Positions 14,121-27,215 of a stretch of DNA of 64,000 nucleotides are shown here, piece after piece. Positions within the stretch are counted from its first letter, which is position 1. The number at the start of each line of letters is the position of its first letter. Origin of the DNA: Cacajao melanocephalus (Eukaryota; Chordata; Mammalia; Primates; Pitheciidae); contig CAUYLG010033123.1 of NCBI GenBank assembly GCA_963573385.1, forward strand, positions 62,001-126,000, read 5' to 3'. Below the pieces are notes generated by a model. It was not told the DNA's origin. It did no database searches and saw nothing but the letters and a program-made list of their open reading frames with translations. The position numbers were made by a program, and so were the translations under genes.

Positions 14121-15126
14121 TGAGAAAGGAACTTCTTACTCACTGTGTGGGCAGGCAGTTTCCCTCCATTTCTTCGTCTGACAAATAAGATCCCCCTTTC
14201 CCTCTGCAGTCCCCCTCCCCCATTGGATTTCATTAGGATTTCATGGAATAATGCATATCAGGTGCAGCGCAGAGCGGCTGACACAGGCCATTTATAAATG
14301 TTAAGCGATAGCGATAACCATTGTTTTTATGTCGGCTCTCCTGCCTGGTATTTCATCAGGGTCCCCAAGACCGCACCCAGGTTCTGTGATTCTCTGGGAA
14401 GGCTAACAGCGTTCAGCAAATGGTTGTACCTGTGGCTCGGGTTTATCACAGCCAAAGGATACTGAGCAGAATGAGCACGGGGGAAAGGTGCGCTGGGCCG
14501 AGTCCAGAGGAGACCAGGCGCAGGCTTCCACGGGTCCCCTCCCTCTGAGTTCCACAGCACACACACATTCCTCCACTGCCCAGTGGTGACAGAGGTGTGG
14601 AATGTTGTGTGTGAGGGGAGCTCGTTAGAGAGCACCCATGGTTTTTATTGGGGGCTGGTAACATAGACCCCGTCTGCTCGTACCTACCTTCCAGACTCCC
14701 AGGAGGAAAGCAGCTTGAGCATAAACCACACCGTTTATAGACAGTCTAAGCACACGAGCCACATTTCTCAGTTAGGGAATGGTGGGGACACTCTCCAAAT
14801 CCAAGGTTCCAGACGCCAGCCCAAGGCCGGCCCTGCACACGAACCTGCCTGAGGATAGCAGTCTCAGGCCTGAGATGCAAACTCCTTTGCAGAGGTATCC
14901 TAAGAGATCCTATTTCTTGTATTTGGACCACTTCAGGATAGGAGTGGGACAGATGCTCTTGTTTTCATGGGACAAAACTGAGGGCTAGAGAAGGAGGGGA
15001 CTTAGGGGCTGTCCTCTTCTTCTGCATGGGGCTCCTGAGAAAAACCAAGGTCTGGGTCAGGGGAGGATGTTCCTCAACAGCCCTGGTGCCTCCCTTCCTT
15101 TAACCTGTGTGTCGCTCTCTCTGCAG

Positions 15127-15345
15127 GCTTTGAAGGGCTCCAAGAAGCTGGTGCTGTCTGTGTACTCAGCAGGGCGCATCCCTGGGGGCTATGTCACCAA
15201 CCACATCTACACCTGGGTGGACCCACAGGGCCGCTGTATCTCCCCGCCCTCGGGCCTGCCCCAGCCCCACGGTGGCACCCTGAGGCAGCAGGAGGGTGAC
15301 CGGAGGAGCACCCTGCACCTCCTGCAAGGCGGGGATGAGAAAAAG
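15127..15345 (+). CDS. WHRN: WHRN (whirlin) internal coding exon: end of PDZ1 and PDZ1-PDZ2 linker
   Basis: This exon encodes 73 residues starting ALKGSKKLVLSVYSAG and ending GGDEKK. It matches whirlin, a PDZ scaffold at stereocilia tips and in the photoreceptor periciliary complex. Known partners include MYO15A, usherin and ADGRV1. KLVLSVYSAG is the final beta strand of PDZ1; the rest is the Pro/Gly-rich linker running to PDZ2. The acceptor is a long pyrimidine tract (15085-15124) ending in CAG at 15124-15126, with a possible branch site CTTTAAC near 15098-15104. The donor is AAG|GTGAGT at 15345/15346. Both ends are phase 0 and the frame is open throughout. The frame also continues into the intron on both sides, but those extensions lack similarity. 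The linker reads GRCISPP and HGGTLRQQ; I remember Ser and Ala in human whirlin at the Cys and Thr positions, without certainty. The preceding exon (rest of PDZ1) is not visible upstream. Confidence 0.95.
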
Positions 15346-15569
15346 GTGAGTGGGGCAGGGAAAGGAGGCTCCTTCCTTCCAAACCCAGAGTCGCAAAGCT
15401 GGCTGGAGGTGCCAGGAAGAAGCTGGTGCTCTGTCAGGCTCTGTCTTCCCTCACGTCTGTACTGAAGGGTGGTGTTTTTTCTCTGCTTTTCTTTTTGACC
15501 TGTGTAGTGTCTGTTAGGATACAGGCTAAGCTGCCACAGTAAAGGAGCTCAGATACTGTGATTTCTTTA

Positions 15570-15740
15570 TGTATTGGTTTATTTACTTATTTTGAGACAG
15601 AGTCTCACTCTCTTGCCCAGGCTGGAGTGCAGTCACACAATCTTGGCTCACTGCAACCTCTGCCACCAGGCACAAGCAATTCTTGTGCCTCAGCCTCCTG
15701 AGTAGCTGGGATTACAGGCATGCAGCACCATGCCTGGCCA
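15570..15740 (-). mobile_element. Alu right-arm monomer (FRAM-like)
   Basis: Only the right-arm type, with the ~31-base insertion (CACAATCTTGGCTCACTGC), is present. It ends at CACCATGCCTGGCC. GTGATTT motifs on both sides suggest a target duplication, so this is probably a separately retroposed monomer. Confidence 0.75.
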
Positions 15741-16939
15741 AATTTTGTGATTTAAATGAGAGGGTTTTTTTTTTTCTTTCTCCCTCATGTAACAGAATAG
15801 AGGAACAGTCTCATCTGGGGGACAGTTTTGCTCCCAGACTTATACTGGGACCCAGATTCCCTCCATCTTCCATCCTGCAGGGTGTTGCCCGTTCTTGTGG
15901 TTGAAGCTGGGCCACATCAAGTCCCCATTCTAGCTCCCAGGAAAGGGGAGGAGAGGCATCTTTTTAAAATCAAGATCACCCAACTTCACTGGCCCAGACC
16001 CAGGTGCATGGCCACACGTAGCAGCCAGGACTGTGGCCAGGATTCCTGCTCCATAGGGAATCTTGTGCAGTGTAGATCTTGGGTGTAAGGAACATTTCAC
16101 AGAGCAGGGATATACTGGAAGGATGGGGCCAGTCCCAGAATGGAAGCCGAGAATCTCAGGGTGCAGCCTGCAGGAGGGAGGTGTCCACCATTCCGTTCTC
16201 AGTGTCCTTCGCCTGAAGATTCCCAAAAAGGGAGCACCTCATGGGCTGGCAGGGATGTCTGGGGACTTTGATTGATAGGACCACCAAGACTGTAGCCGGT
16301 GGGGGAGGGGTGGTTGCTCAAGCATCATGGAGTGCTCTAACTTGCAGAAAGGGGCAAGGACACCAATAAGTGTCCCCTGTGGAGCCCTTTCTCCCCCAGA
16401 CCTGTACTGTTTCTTGAAACACAAGACTGAAATGGCCCCTGATGTCTAACCCTTCTCTCCGGGTGCTATTTGCATTACGCCCCTTGGTTACTCCGGGAAC
16501 CAAGAATGTCGCTGCTGCAGGCAGCTCCCTGGTGTGTAGGACCTTGACACTGACGGCCAGGAGGCCTCATGGCTTGGGGCGCCCAGCCAAGTGCCTTCCC
16601 TCTGGAGACTCTTTCTCAGCTCTCCTTTTCCTGTCGATAAGACCATAACATTTATTTAATGTGTTTTGTGTTCTTTGCTCAAACATCAATATGCAGGATG
16701 CCGCAGATATCACAGCAGCTTCTACAGGAGGCGAGTGGCAGTGGGTAGCTCATTGGTATGCACTGCGGCAGCCCGGGCCGCATCAAGGTTCCAGGGCTGG
16801 GTGGGCTTGTACCCCCTCCCCACCAGGGAACTCGTTCTCTGGCAATCTTGAGAGAATGCAGCCAGTGGGATTGAGTCATATTCAAGGGCAGCTGTCTAGT
16901 GTTGGGCACCGACCTTGCTTTATCTTTTTCAGTCCTTTT

Positions 16940-17125
16940 CCTGTGCTGGGCATGGGGTGAGTTGAGTTTATCATTGACAGAGAGCCCTTGTGTGCCCAGC
17001 CCTGTGCTCACAGTGTCTTCCTGAGTCCCCCTCGCAGCCACCTCGGTTGGGGGTAGGTGTTGTCATCCCCATTTTACAGATGAGGAACCTGAGGCTCAGC
17101 GCTGTGGCCACCACGACCCAGCCAG
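16940..17125 (-). repeat. MIR
   Basis: CCTTGTGTGCCCAGCCCTGTGC and CATCCCCATTTTACAGATGAGGAACCTGAGGCTCAG: antisense MIR. Confidence 0.7.
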
Positions 17126-17129
17126 CTAG

Positions 17130-17545
17130 TCTCCCAGTGTTTACTGAGCACCTGGGTGCCTGACGATGTTATGGGAGGTGAGAATGAAGTAGCGAACCAG
17201 AGCGCTGAGGCCCTGCTCTGGGGAAGCGTCCAGAGAGTTTGGAGGTGGTGGGAAGCATGAGACAATAATCCAGAAGTGAGCATTAGCAAACAAGATAATG
17301 AAGACAATGCAAACTGATGGGAGGCAGTGAAACCAGGAGCGGGGTAGAGAGTGCCAGGGAGGGAGGGGCTGTTTTGGATGAGGTGGTCAGGGAGGACTTC
17401 TCTGAGGAGATGGCTTCTGAGCTGAGACCTAGAGAGGGAGGGGAAGCTGCTGTGTAGCATTCAGGGACTGAAAATCCCAAGCAGCAAGGACAGCGTGTGC
17501 AAAGGCCCTGAGGTAGGACTGAGGCCAGCATCTGCAAGGACTGAG
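17130..17545 (-). mobile_element. L2 LINE fragment
   Basis: AGGACTTCTCTGAGGAGATGGC, CTGAGCTGAGACCTAGAG and GTGCAAAGGCCCTGAGGTAGGA are antisense L2. Confidence 0.7.
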
Positions 17546-17613
17546 CAGATGAGAGGGTGGGGGCTGGGTAAAGTGCCTCTGGGAGTCTTGGAGTAACTCA
17601 TACAAGAATGTGG

Positions 17614-17912
17614 GGCTGGGCACAGTGGCTCACACCTGTAATCCCAGCTCTTTGGGAGGCTGAGGTAGGAGGATTGCTTGAGCTCAAGAGTTCGAGATCA
17701 GCCTGGACAACACAGTGAGACCCCGTCACTACAAGTCATTTAAAAAAAGCCAGGTGTGATGGCATGTGTCTGAGGTCCCAGCTACTTAGGAGGCTGAGAT
17801 GGGAGGAACACCTGAGCCCAGGAGGTCCAGGCTGCCGTGAGCTGTGATTGCCCCACTTCACTCTAGCCTGAGCAACAGAGTAAGCTCCTGTCTCAAAAAT
17901 TAAAAAAAAAAA
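17614..17912 (+). mobile_element. Alu (old, AluJ-like)
   Basis: Sense Alu from GGCTGGGCACAGTGG to TCTCAAAAATTAAAAAAAAAA; both arms, many changes. Confidence 0.92.
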
Positions 17913-18704
17913 TGCAGAGGTGGAGGCTGCGTGAATCATACTCCAGGGAGGACCCAGAGACCACAGGAGGTAGGAGACACCCTGAACCATGCCAGAGAGA
18001 GGCCTTCCCAGATTCCACAGCCCCAGACTGGCACATCTACCCTCCTCCCTGTTCCTCCTCTTCCTGACGCAGCGTGGAAAGCCCATTTCCCTATTGGGAA
18101 GAGGCATGGGCTGATGTCTCTGGATCCCTGGCTGCTGGATCTGGAGTAAGGGGCCGGGTGGGCTCTGATTCTCTTCTCTCCAGCAGCCTGGTCCCATCTT
18201 CTGATAGTCCAAAAAGCCGCAACCAGACTCTTGGACCTCTAAACATAACCTCCACAGAAGAGGTGCACCTCTCAGGAGGTGGATTCTGGGGCAATAGTGA
18301 CATAAAAATCACACATGTAGCCAAGTTACCCCTGAAAACCCTTATGCTGTCCACTGAAGCTGATTATAGTTTTATAGCTCTTTTCAGGAGTGTCCTTCTC
18401 TGTGCCATGGTATGAGAACTGTCCTGTGATGCTGAAGACAAAGAACAGAGGGAAGAACAGATGGGGCGCTTGGGGAGTCAGACCCAGCGGCTCTCAAATC
18501 ACCATCAAATCCTCAGAAATGAACGGGGCAGGGTGCAGAGCACTCAGGGTGCAGCTTCCCGTGTTGTGCTAACCCGCAACCTCTACGGCTCTCATAAACT
18601 AAAATGGATTTGTCGTGGGGGGTTAAGTGGGATAGCGTCAGAGTGGCAGGGATGGTAAGACCTTGGGTCCCAGGTAGCCTGAGTTCAAACCTTGGTTCTA
18701 CCTC

Positions 18705-18935
18705 TTGCTTTTAGTTTTTTTGGATATATACCCCCAAGTGGAACTGCTGGACCATATGGTGGTTGTATTTTTAATTTTTTGAGGACCCGCCATAATGTTT
18801 TCCCTAGTGTCTGTACCACATTCCATTCCCACCAGTGGAGCACAGGGTTCCACTTCCTCCGCATCCTGGCCAGCACTTCTTCTTCTGTTGTTTTGATGGT
18901 AGCTGTCCTCGTGGGTGTGAGGTAGTATGAGTTTT
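18705..18935 (-). mobile_element. L1 ORF2 fragment, antisense
   Basis: The minus strand translates to WNPVLHWWEWNVVQTLGKTL...LKKLKIQPPYGPAVPLGGIYPKK, the C-terminal region of L1 ORF2p. It ends on both sides without a full element. Confidence 0.85.
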
Positions 18936-19169
18936 TTCCTGATGTGTCTTCACTTTGGGCCTTTATGTGATGCCTTAGCAATGTGATGACAGCGCTGAGG
19001 GTCCCAGCAGGGACTTGGTGTTCAGGGGCAAGGTCAATTCTGCCTCTTTTTAAGCTCTTGATCCTAACCATTCCCCTCCCCAGTGTGAGGAAGCAGGTTT
19101 GTGGCACAGGACTTGTTCTGGCACATTCCGTAAGGTATAAATGTGATACATGTCCTCTGAAAGGGACAG

Positions 19170-19345
19170 GGAGAGTGCTGTGGTGTGCAGAGGAGGGAGA
19201 TCCTGCCCACCAGAGAAATTGGGAAAGGCTTCCTGGAAGAGGCAGCATTTTAGGTTTGGACATGTGGCAGTGGAAGAGAAGGGTGATCCAGACAGAGGGA
19301 ACGGCATGACAATGTCCAGAGGTTAGAGAGTGCAAGACGAGTCCT
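19170..19345 (-). mobile_element. L2 LINE fragment
   Basis: GGAAAGGCTTCCTGGAAGAGGCAGCATTT then CCAGACAGAGGGAACGGCA: antisense L2. Confidence 0.65.
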
Positions 19346-20324
19346 AAGCAATTCCTTTGGCTGTGAAACAAGGTTGGAGAAGTAGAATATCGAGTTGGCT
19401 CCTGCAGGCTTAGATGCTGGGCTGGGAATGTGTGGGTGGGGGACAGTTTATTTCTGTAGACAACAGAGACTCAGTGGGCATTCTCTTAAATGGTGAGGGA
19501 AGAAGGGCAAAATCAATTCCAGGTTTGCAAAGACTTTTAGCAAGACCATGAAAAAGAAAGTGTGCAAAGCTCATTTTCAAGAGGGGTGAGAGTGGCTAAG
19601 TATAAACACAAAGAACTTCTGGAGGCAGTGATGACGTTCCGTGTTTTAGTCAAAGTAAGCTTCAAAGGGGGAGAATGAACCTCGGGGGAAGGTGCTAGCA
19701 TTCCCTCCCGTGTGCATATTCAGGATGGGATTGTTCTTGAGTTGAGTTGAGTGAACTCATTTCTTCGAAATGGCTTGAAATGGAGGATGTTTTGAATCAG
19801 CTTACAGGACTGGGGTGGCAGGAGAGAAGGAAGGAAGACCCAGGGGAGGAGGCTGCATCAGGATGGGAGAGCCAGGGTGTTGCTTCGGGGTCTTTGGGGT
19901 GGAGGGAACAAGCTTGTTTCCAGACCCTGCTCTGAGGCAGGCACCTTCCCTTTTCCTCCGTGCCTCCTGCAGGCTTAGGGATGCGGTCTGAGCTGCAAGA
20001 CTGATCTCCTGTTCTTGGGTTCTGACTGTGAAGGTGTGAGGGCTCCGCCTGGGGCCATTGCAGAGCATGCAACAGAAAGTCACAGATGGGCGTTCAGAAG
20101 AAGGCTTGCTTCTCCTGCTTCCATTGCTTCTACACGCCACGCTTACACTTCTGTCACCCATATTTTTTGGAGATGGGGTTGTTAACCTGGTGATGAACCA
20201 GCATCAGAGTGATGGAACCGCAGCTTCCCAGGGGTTTATCTCTGCACTGCAGTTTTCAGATTTCACTGAAAACTGGTTTTGTAGAATCATTTGACTGGCA
20301 AGCCAGTCCTATAAAATACCTACA

Positions 20325-20460
20325 GATAGTATCATTACTCCCATTTTCCAGATAAGGAAATGGAGGCCTGGAGAGCCTGCATGAATCATCCCAGGTCATA
20401 CAGCTAGAGAGCAGCTGGGTCAGGTCCTGCTCACATTCTCAGGCTTACGCCTGCTCCCTT
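20325..20460 (-). repeat. MIR fragment
   Basis: ACTCCCATTTTCCAGATAAGGAAATGGAGGC and GGTCATACAGCTAGAGAGC: antisense MIR. Confidence 0.65.
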
Positions 20461-20889
20461 CAGTGTCCCCTGGCTCTGGCCCTTTAGGTCTGGCCCGTGC
20501 ACAGCCGCAGTGGCGGCTCGGCTCCCTCCAGGTGGAAAGACCGCAGAGCCTGCCTGCCCACAGCACCAGTCATCTTGGTCAGCATCTGGAATCTGCTCTG
20601 GAGTGATGGGGGCAGGAATAGCTATTTGTAGAACTCAGATGCCCCTCTCACCCCTGCCCAGTCATTTGCCCATGAACTTTATTGAGAACCTCCTAAGTCT
20701 TGTTCCACAGCAGTGTCCCCGTCCCACAGCCCCCGACTCTGCAGTGAGCAGTGAGAACCTGCTGCAGCAGAAGCAGCCGCTCCGCCAAGGTCATGCGTCT
20801 CCAGCAGCCACAGAAGCAAGGTGGCACCTGCCCTTCAGCTCAGGCCGCTTCAAGCCTGGAACACAAGGGGAGGGACTTTAGGCTCAGCA

Positions 20890-21075
20890 GTACTGGGGGT
20901 GAAGCCTGTTTCTGAAACTTCCTGACTGTGCGACCTTGGGCAAGCCACTTAACCTTGAATGAGTCACTTAAGCTTCCCCATCCTTGATTGGAGGATGGTC
21001 ACGCCAGCCACGTGAGGCTGTTTCAAGGATTAATAATCAAGGTTCGTAAGCACAGAGCGCAGCGCCTGGACATAG
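20890..21075 (+). repeat. MIR
   Basis: CTGACTGTGCGACCTTGGGCAAGCCACTTAACC and later AGCACAGAGCGCAGCGCCTGGACATAG: sense MIR with a small internal duplication of the CACTTAA segment. Confidence 0.75.
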
Positions 21076-21114
21076 CGATGAATTCCAGCAGCAGCCATCA
21101 GTTACTGAATGCTG

Positions 21115-22025
<911 letters not shown>

Positions 22026-22609
22026 GCCCTGGCACCCTCATCTTTACAACAGCGCTGAACGGTGCTATGAGTTAGGAGTGCTTTTGGCTGGGGGTCACAG
22101 AAAGCCTGTATTGCAGGAGCACACACACACAGGTGTTCACTGCTCTCTTCAAAAGTGTAGGGCTGGGCAGCCCCAGCTGTGGTTTGCTAGGGAGTGAGTC
22201 TCTCCTTCCTCCTGTTGTCGGCTCTTGCCTTGGGCTTGTTGCTTCACAGCTGCAAGATGGCAGCCACTGCTCCTGCCATCACAGCCTCTCACAGCTGTGC
22301 CCAAAGCAGAGTGGGTGGAGGGAACAGGAGGCCCTTCTCTTCTGTATTTCTGTCTTTTCAGAGTGGAGAACCTTACCCAGAATCCCCTAGCAGACATCAC
22401 CCACCATGCCTCTTGGCCAGAACTGGCCCAGAACTACCTATATATATATTCCAGTCTCTGGTAGAGCGGAATAGATGACCTAGACTGGTGTCATCTCCTG
22501 GAGCTGCTCTGGTTGCCTCTGGACATAGTTGAGGCTTCATGGCAAGGCAGGAAGGGAGGTGGCTGCTGACTTGGCCATGGGTAGTGCTGGCCCCAGGGAG
22601 GTCGCACAA

Positions 22610-22705
22610 TTCTCATTTTATAGATTGGGCAACTGAAGATCTGAGAAGCAACAGGCTTATCCCAAGGGTGCCCAAGAATGGGGAGCAGAACCAGGACTTG
22701 AACTC
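22610..22705 (-). repeat. MIR fragment
   Basis: CATTTTATAGATTGGGCAACTGAAG through ACCAGGACTTGAACTCAGG: antisense MIR. Confidence 0.6.
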
Positions 22706-22711
22706 AGGCCC

Positions 22712-22950
22712 GTGAGAGGCAGTGTGGTGCCTTGGTTAAATGCCCAGGCACTGCAGGCAGGCCATGCTGCTGGCGCTCTGGATCTCAGCCCCATCATTTC
22801 ACCCCTCAGTGAGAGTCGAGCCTCAGTTTCCTCCTCTGGAAAGTGGGGATAACAACAAAACCATAGAGGAGGAATGAGGATTCAATGAGGTAATGCGTGT
22901 AAAGTGCTGAGCATGGCATCAGCATGGCATTCATGAGTTATTATTCTATT
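22712..22950 (+). repeat. MIR, near full length
   Basis: GAGGCAGTGTGGTGCCTTGGTTAA, CCTCAGTTTCCTCCTCTGGAAAGTGGGGATAA and AATGCGTGTAAAGTGCTGAGCA run in sense MIR order. Confidence 0.8.
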
Positions 22951-24039
22951 AATATTATTAGCAGTAGTGTTGTTAGTTTCACTGGGCCAGGCTGCGTCTC
23001 ACAGTGTCATTTGCTTTCCCATAGATGAATTCCGTTTCGTGCCAAATGCTGGTTGAATTTTCAGCAAGTGATTGAGGCAGATTACCCTGTGCTTGACAGA
23101 ACTGTCATTACAGTTCTGTGATAAAAACTCATTTTATTATGATGTAAAGAATTTATGGGGAGGTGGTGCGGAGGTGGGGAGGTTTGTTTTCATCCTTGGT
23201 ATTCAGAGGGGGCTGCTGCAGACAAGGGCTGCCATCTGTGTATTCCTGGGCTTGGCTGCAAAGATGCCCAAGCTCCTCTCGGCTCTCTCCCTACCAAGAT
23301 CTTCATGTCCTGGAGTTGCAAGGGCCCCAGGTGGGGGTGGGGGGTGGGGTGGAGGACTGACTGCAGGTCACCCAAGAAGCTGGGATCCTGGGTGTGTAGA
23401 CCCCAGGCCAGGCCTGGCTTGTGCCAAGTCCTTAAGGTACAGCATGGAGGAGGGGGCTCTGCCAGGTGTGGCAGGAGTTGGGGTCAGGGCAGGAGCTGCC
23501 CACTGTGTCCTCAGCCAGCCTCTCTGCTCTGTCCCTGGTCTGAACCCCACCTTTCTCCCACATCACCACATCATAAGACACACCTCCTTTCGTGGGGGAG
23601 CTCCAGATCCCCCTCTGCTGCTCCCTGTCCCCAGGAGTCTCCCCACATTCCACAATGGAGTCTGTCACTGCCCTGCCCACTTGTAGCCCAGCCTCTTAGC
23701 CTGGCTCATGGCACCCTCACCAGCCAGGTGAATTTCAGTCATTTTCCCCGCTCTCCTGGCACACTCTGGCCATACAGGACCTGTGTGGTGACTCCAGGGG
23801 GCTGCACGCTGTCCTGTGTGTGGGCTTAGCACATGCCGTTGCTCCTGGGGTGGCATCTTCCCTCCTCTGGCCCTGGCTGCCCCCCCACCCTGCCCCAGCT
23901 TTTAAGGCTCAGTGATCATATTTCTTGGGAACTCTGCCTGTGGCTGGGCTCCTGGGAATAGACTCTGAGACCAAGATTTTCCTGAAAAAGGTTTATAGGA
24001 GTATCCCCAAGTTGGAAGATGTCCACCTCCTCCTCCCTG

Positions 24040-24410
24040 GAACCTGTGAGTGGAACCTTATATAGCAAAAGGGATGTTACAGATATGAGTAAGTGATGGT
24101 CTTGACGTGAGGGATTGCCCAGGTGAGCCCAGTGTCATCACAAGTGTCCTTGTAAGACAGAATCAGGAGGTCAGAGAAAGGGAGATGTGATGATAAAAGC
24201 AGAGAGGGACTGATTAGAAGATGCTGTGCTGCCAGTCTTGAAGATGGAGATGGGGCCATGAACTAACGAATGCAGGTGGCATCTAGAAGCTGGAAGAGGC
24301 AAGGAAGCGGGTACTCGTCCAGAGCCTCTAGGAGTAATGGGGTCCTGTTGGCACACTTTATACTTCCGGCCTCCCAAATGGTCAGATAACAAATCTGTGT
24401 TGCTCTTAGG
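24040..24410 (+). mobile_element. ERVL-MaLR (MLT1-type) LTR
   Basis: AACCTGTGAGTGGAACCTTATATAGC, TCATCACAAGTGTCCTTGTAAGA, GAAGATGCTGTGCTGCCAG and AACAAATCTGTGTTG follow a sense MLT1-type LTR. Related to 50719-51215. Confidence 0.7.
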
Positions 24411-25019
24411 CTCTGACTGTGGGGATTTGTTACTGCGGCAGCGATTGCCCTGGGGTCAGTGCTGGCAAAGGAGTGAGGGACACAGGACGGGGCTATGGTG
24501 CCCTCTCAACACGGGTCTAGGCAGGTCCCACGGGGAGCTCTGGAGCTGGGATAGCCCTGCAGAGGTGTCCAGAATTGAGGCCGGGGCTGGCTTTTACCCA
24601 GCCCCATCAGCCGCTAGCCACAGAGCTGCTTCCGGGGAGGGGTGTGACCCTGGTGAGGTGCTCCCTTGGCCTAGAGCAGTTCTTGAGGAGGGACTTGCTG
24701 CCCTGGGGAGGAGTGCCTTGGTCTTGGAGGGAGAGCAATGTCCCTTCCTGGGTGGCCTTGATCTTTCCTCTCAGCATTCTCTTACCACCTGGTGACTCCT
24801 GAGCCTCTGGAGGGACCCAGCACAAGGCTTAGCACAGACTCCAGGCTCGGAGGCGTTTGAATGAAACTCCAGCCTGGCTCATGTCCACACAGTCATCCCA
24901 GCCTGTGCAGCAACCCGCAGTCATCGTCTCCCATGAGGAAGGCTGTGGCATGCTTTCCAGGTCGCACCTGCTGGCTTGGCCAAGACGCCACTGTGAGGAT
25001 AACCACAGACTCTGTTTCC

Positions 25020-25240
25020 TAGTGCTTCCCTGTGCCAGCCACGACCGACACAGTCCACACAAATGGACCCATTCGTCCCTCACAGCAGCCCAGCCAAGTG
25101 GGCATGACTGGTTTCCCCATTTTCTAGATGAGGAAACTGAGGCACAGAGAGGTGAAGCAACTTGGCCGGGGTCACACACCTAGCAAGTTGGCAGTCTGGC
25201 TCTGGAGCCCGAACATGTGTTAACCGACGTGCTGTGTCGC
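25020..25240 (-). repeat. MIR
   Basis: CCCCATTTTCTAGATGAGGAAACTGAGGCACAGAGAGG and GGGTCACACACCTAGCAAG: antisense MIR. Confidence 0.8.
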
Positions 25241-25854
25241 CTCCTAAATACACAGAGCTGCCTGTGACAAGGGACCAGGGTGGGCCTTGAACCCAAGTCC
25301 CCTCAGATCTGCTCAGGCCTTGGAGCTGGCACTGCACTGGGGCAGGACGGGTCAGATCATGGGGGCTGGTCACTGTTCCCAAGTCTGACCTCCAATGTCT
25401 GCAGGGGCGGCTGTTTCCAGAACATCTGTCTAACCAGAGGCTGCCTGTGGGTCTCCTGCTTGCTCCTGCCAAGCTCCATGGGCCTCACCAGGGCCCTCCT
25501 GACTAACGCAGTCATTCTGTCTGAGGAACAGACTGGGGCTGGTCCCACAGAGCTGGGATTATCCCTGGCATTACTCCATGAGCTAGACCACTCTGCCGTA
25601 CTGCAGAGTCTGCCATCCTGGAACCAAACCCTGGAGAGTCACTGTCTGTTGGGCTCTTTCCTGACGTCAGTTGGCAGCTAACAGGAGCAGAGCCACCATT
25701 TTTGTTTCCAAGCGGTGGTCATCAGAGAGAAGCAGCGCATTAAAGGGTTCTGGGTTCCCAGGTGGGCAGAACCCAGGTCTGACTTGGTCACGAGTCGGCT
25801 GCGATTGTGTGACATTGTCCGGTTTCCTAACAGGACTTATGTGTGCAACGGAAC

Positions 25855-26085
25855 CAGCAGTAGCTGATATTTGTTGAGCATCTACTAGGGGCCAGAGACT
25901 GGCCACACGCTCTCACTTGTCTCTTAATCCTCTTCATGGTAACCTTATAAGACAGGCAGATATTATTGTTATCCTCGTTTTAAAGGGAGGAGGCTGAGGC
26001 ACAGAGAGGTTAAGTAAGTTGCTCAAGGTCACACAGCTGTGCTCTCCCCTGAAACACTGGGACTTGAGTCTATTCTTCACCACCT
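25855..26085 (-). repeat. MIR
   Basis: TTTGTTGAGCATCTACTAGGGGCCAG through GAGGTTAAGTAAGTTGCTCAAGGTCACACAGC: antisense MIR. Confidence 0.82.
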
Positions 26086-26379
26086 CTCTCGTGAGACAAC
26101 ATAGTTAAAGGGCACAGAACGCTTACTAACTCTTGGATGAATAACTTCCAAAATAGAAATCTGGCTGGATGGCCTTCCCTCCTGCAGTGAGCTCTTTCCT
26201 CGTGCCTGAAGATCCCCACCTGTCCCTGTCCCGTGGGCAGTCACACTGCTCTCTCTGGATCCGTCGCATGTGACTGGGTCTTGCTGCGTGTGTCTGGCCT
26301 CTTTGGGCTAGGTTTCAGCTGTTCTGGTCCCCTGCTTGCTTTTCCATGAATCCGCCTTTTATACCCAAGGTACACTTAA

Positions 26380-26850
26380 CCTGCACGTTCCTGTGGCTTC
26401 CTTCATGGATTAGGACCCCTTCTGGAATCTGCCTGCAGCCCCCACTGCCTGTCTTCCCAAGCCCCACCCTGGCCCCCAGCACTCCCTGCTCTGGCCGCAG
26501 CGACTCACCTCCTCCCAGGCAGGGCTTGCCCTCCTAACTGAGCACTGACATGAGCCATCCCATATTCCTGGAATGCTCCATTCCCCCTTCCCCACCCCCT
26601 GGCTGACTCTCGCTCGCCCTCCCATCTCATCAGAGACGCCACTGTCTCCAGGAAGCACCCCCACCCCAGTCAGGACCATTGCCCCTTCTCTGCACCTATG
26701 TGGCCCTCGAGCCACTTTGTCACGCGCTGATCACACTGCCCGTGAAGGTCAGTTGACTGTCTGTACCACTAGACTGTGGGCCCCTCGTGAGCAGGACTGT
26801 GTCTATCTCATCTCCAAGCCCCAGCTCTGGGGCTGCATTTAGTGGGTGAA
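26380..26850 (+). mobile_element. L2 LINE 3' part
   Basis: TTCCTGGAATGCTCCATTCCC, TCAGAGACGCCACTGTCTCCAGG and CTAGACTGTGGGCCCCTCGTGAGCAGGACTGTGTC follow sense L2. Confidence 0.72.
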
Positions 26851-26968
26851 ACCTGTGTATGTAGAGCTAGGGACCGCCATGGTCCCTCAGGACGGATGGC
26901 AGAGCAGACGACCCCAGGGAGGCAGAAGACCCCCGGGGAAACAGCAGACATCAAGAGAAATAGACTCC

Positions 26969-27215
26969 TGAGGTGAAAGGAGACCCCTGGGGAGGCAGGA
27001 GACCCCTGAGATAACAGGAGACCCCTGAAATGATAGGAGATCCGTGAGGTGACAGGAGACCCCTGAGGTGACTGGAGGTCCCTGAGGTGACAGGAAACCC
27101 CTGAGGTGACAGGAGGCCCCTGAGGTGACAGGAAACCCCTGAGGTGACAGGAGAGCCCTGAGGTGACGGGAGGCCCCTGAGGTGACAGGAAGCCCCTGAG
27201 GTGATGGGAAACCCC
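26969..27215 (+). repeat. Minisatellite, 19-bp unit, 13 units of identical length
   Basis: Thirteen consecutive 19-bp units follow the consensus TGAGGTGACAGGARACCCC with no length change. Several are TGAGGTGACAGGAAACCCC exactly. Degenerate units extend left to about 26915 and one partial unit follows to ~27234. Because 19 is not a multiple of 3, all three frames cycle, giving a spurious minus-strand frame rich in S-P-Q-G-S. It ends 466 bp before the WHRN PDZ2 exon. Confidence 0.95.

Noticed and set aside
15067..15465. 132-codon frame as an independent ORF
   Set aside because: It is a WHRN exon with read-through of both splice sites; only 15127-15345 is coding.
18685..19371. 228-codon minus-strand frame as a gene
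   Set aside because: Its C-terminal part is antisense L1 ORF2 and another part overlaps L2; no start context or conserved domain outside the repeats.
23072..23829. Two overlapping plus-strand frames of 204 and 224 codons
   Set aside because: Different frames over the same GC-rich intron stretch, low-complexity composition, no domain recognised; likely chance.
24337..24795. 152-codon plus-strand frame
   Set aside because: Starts in an MLT1-type LTR, no recognisable domain, no splice or conservation evidence available.
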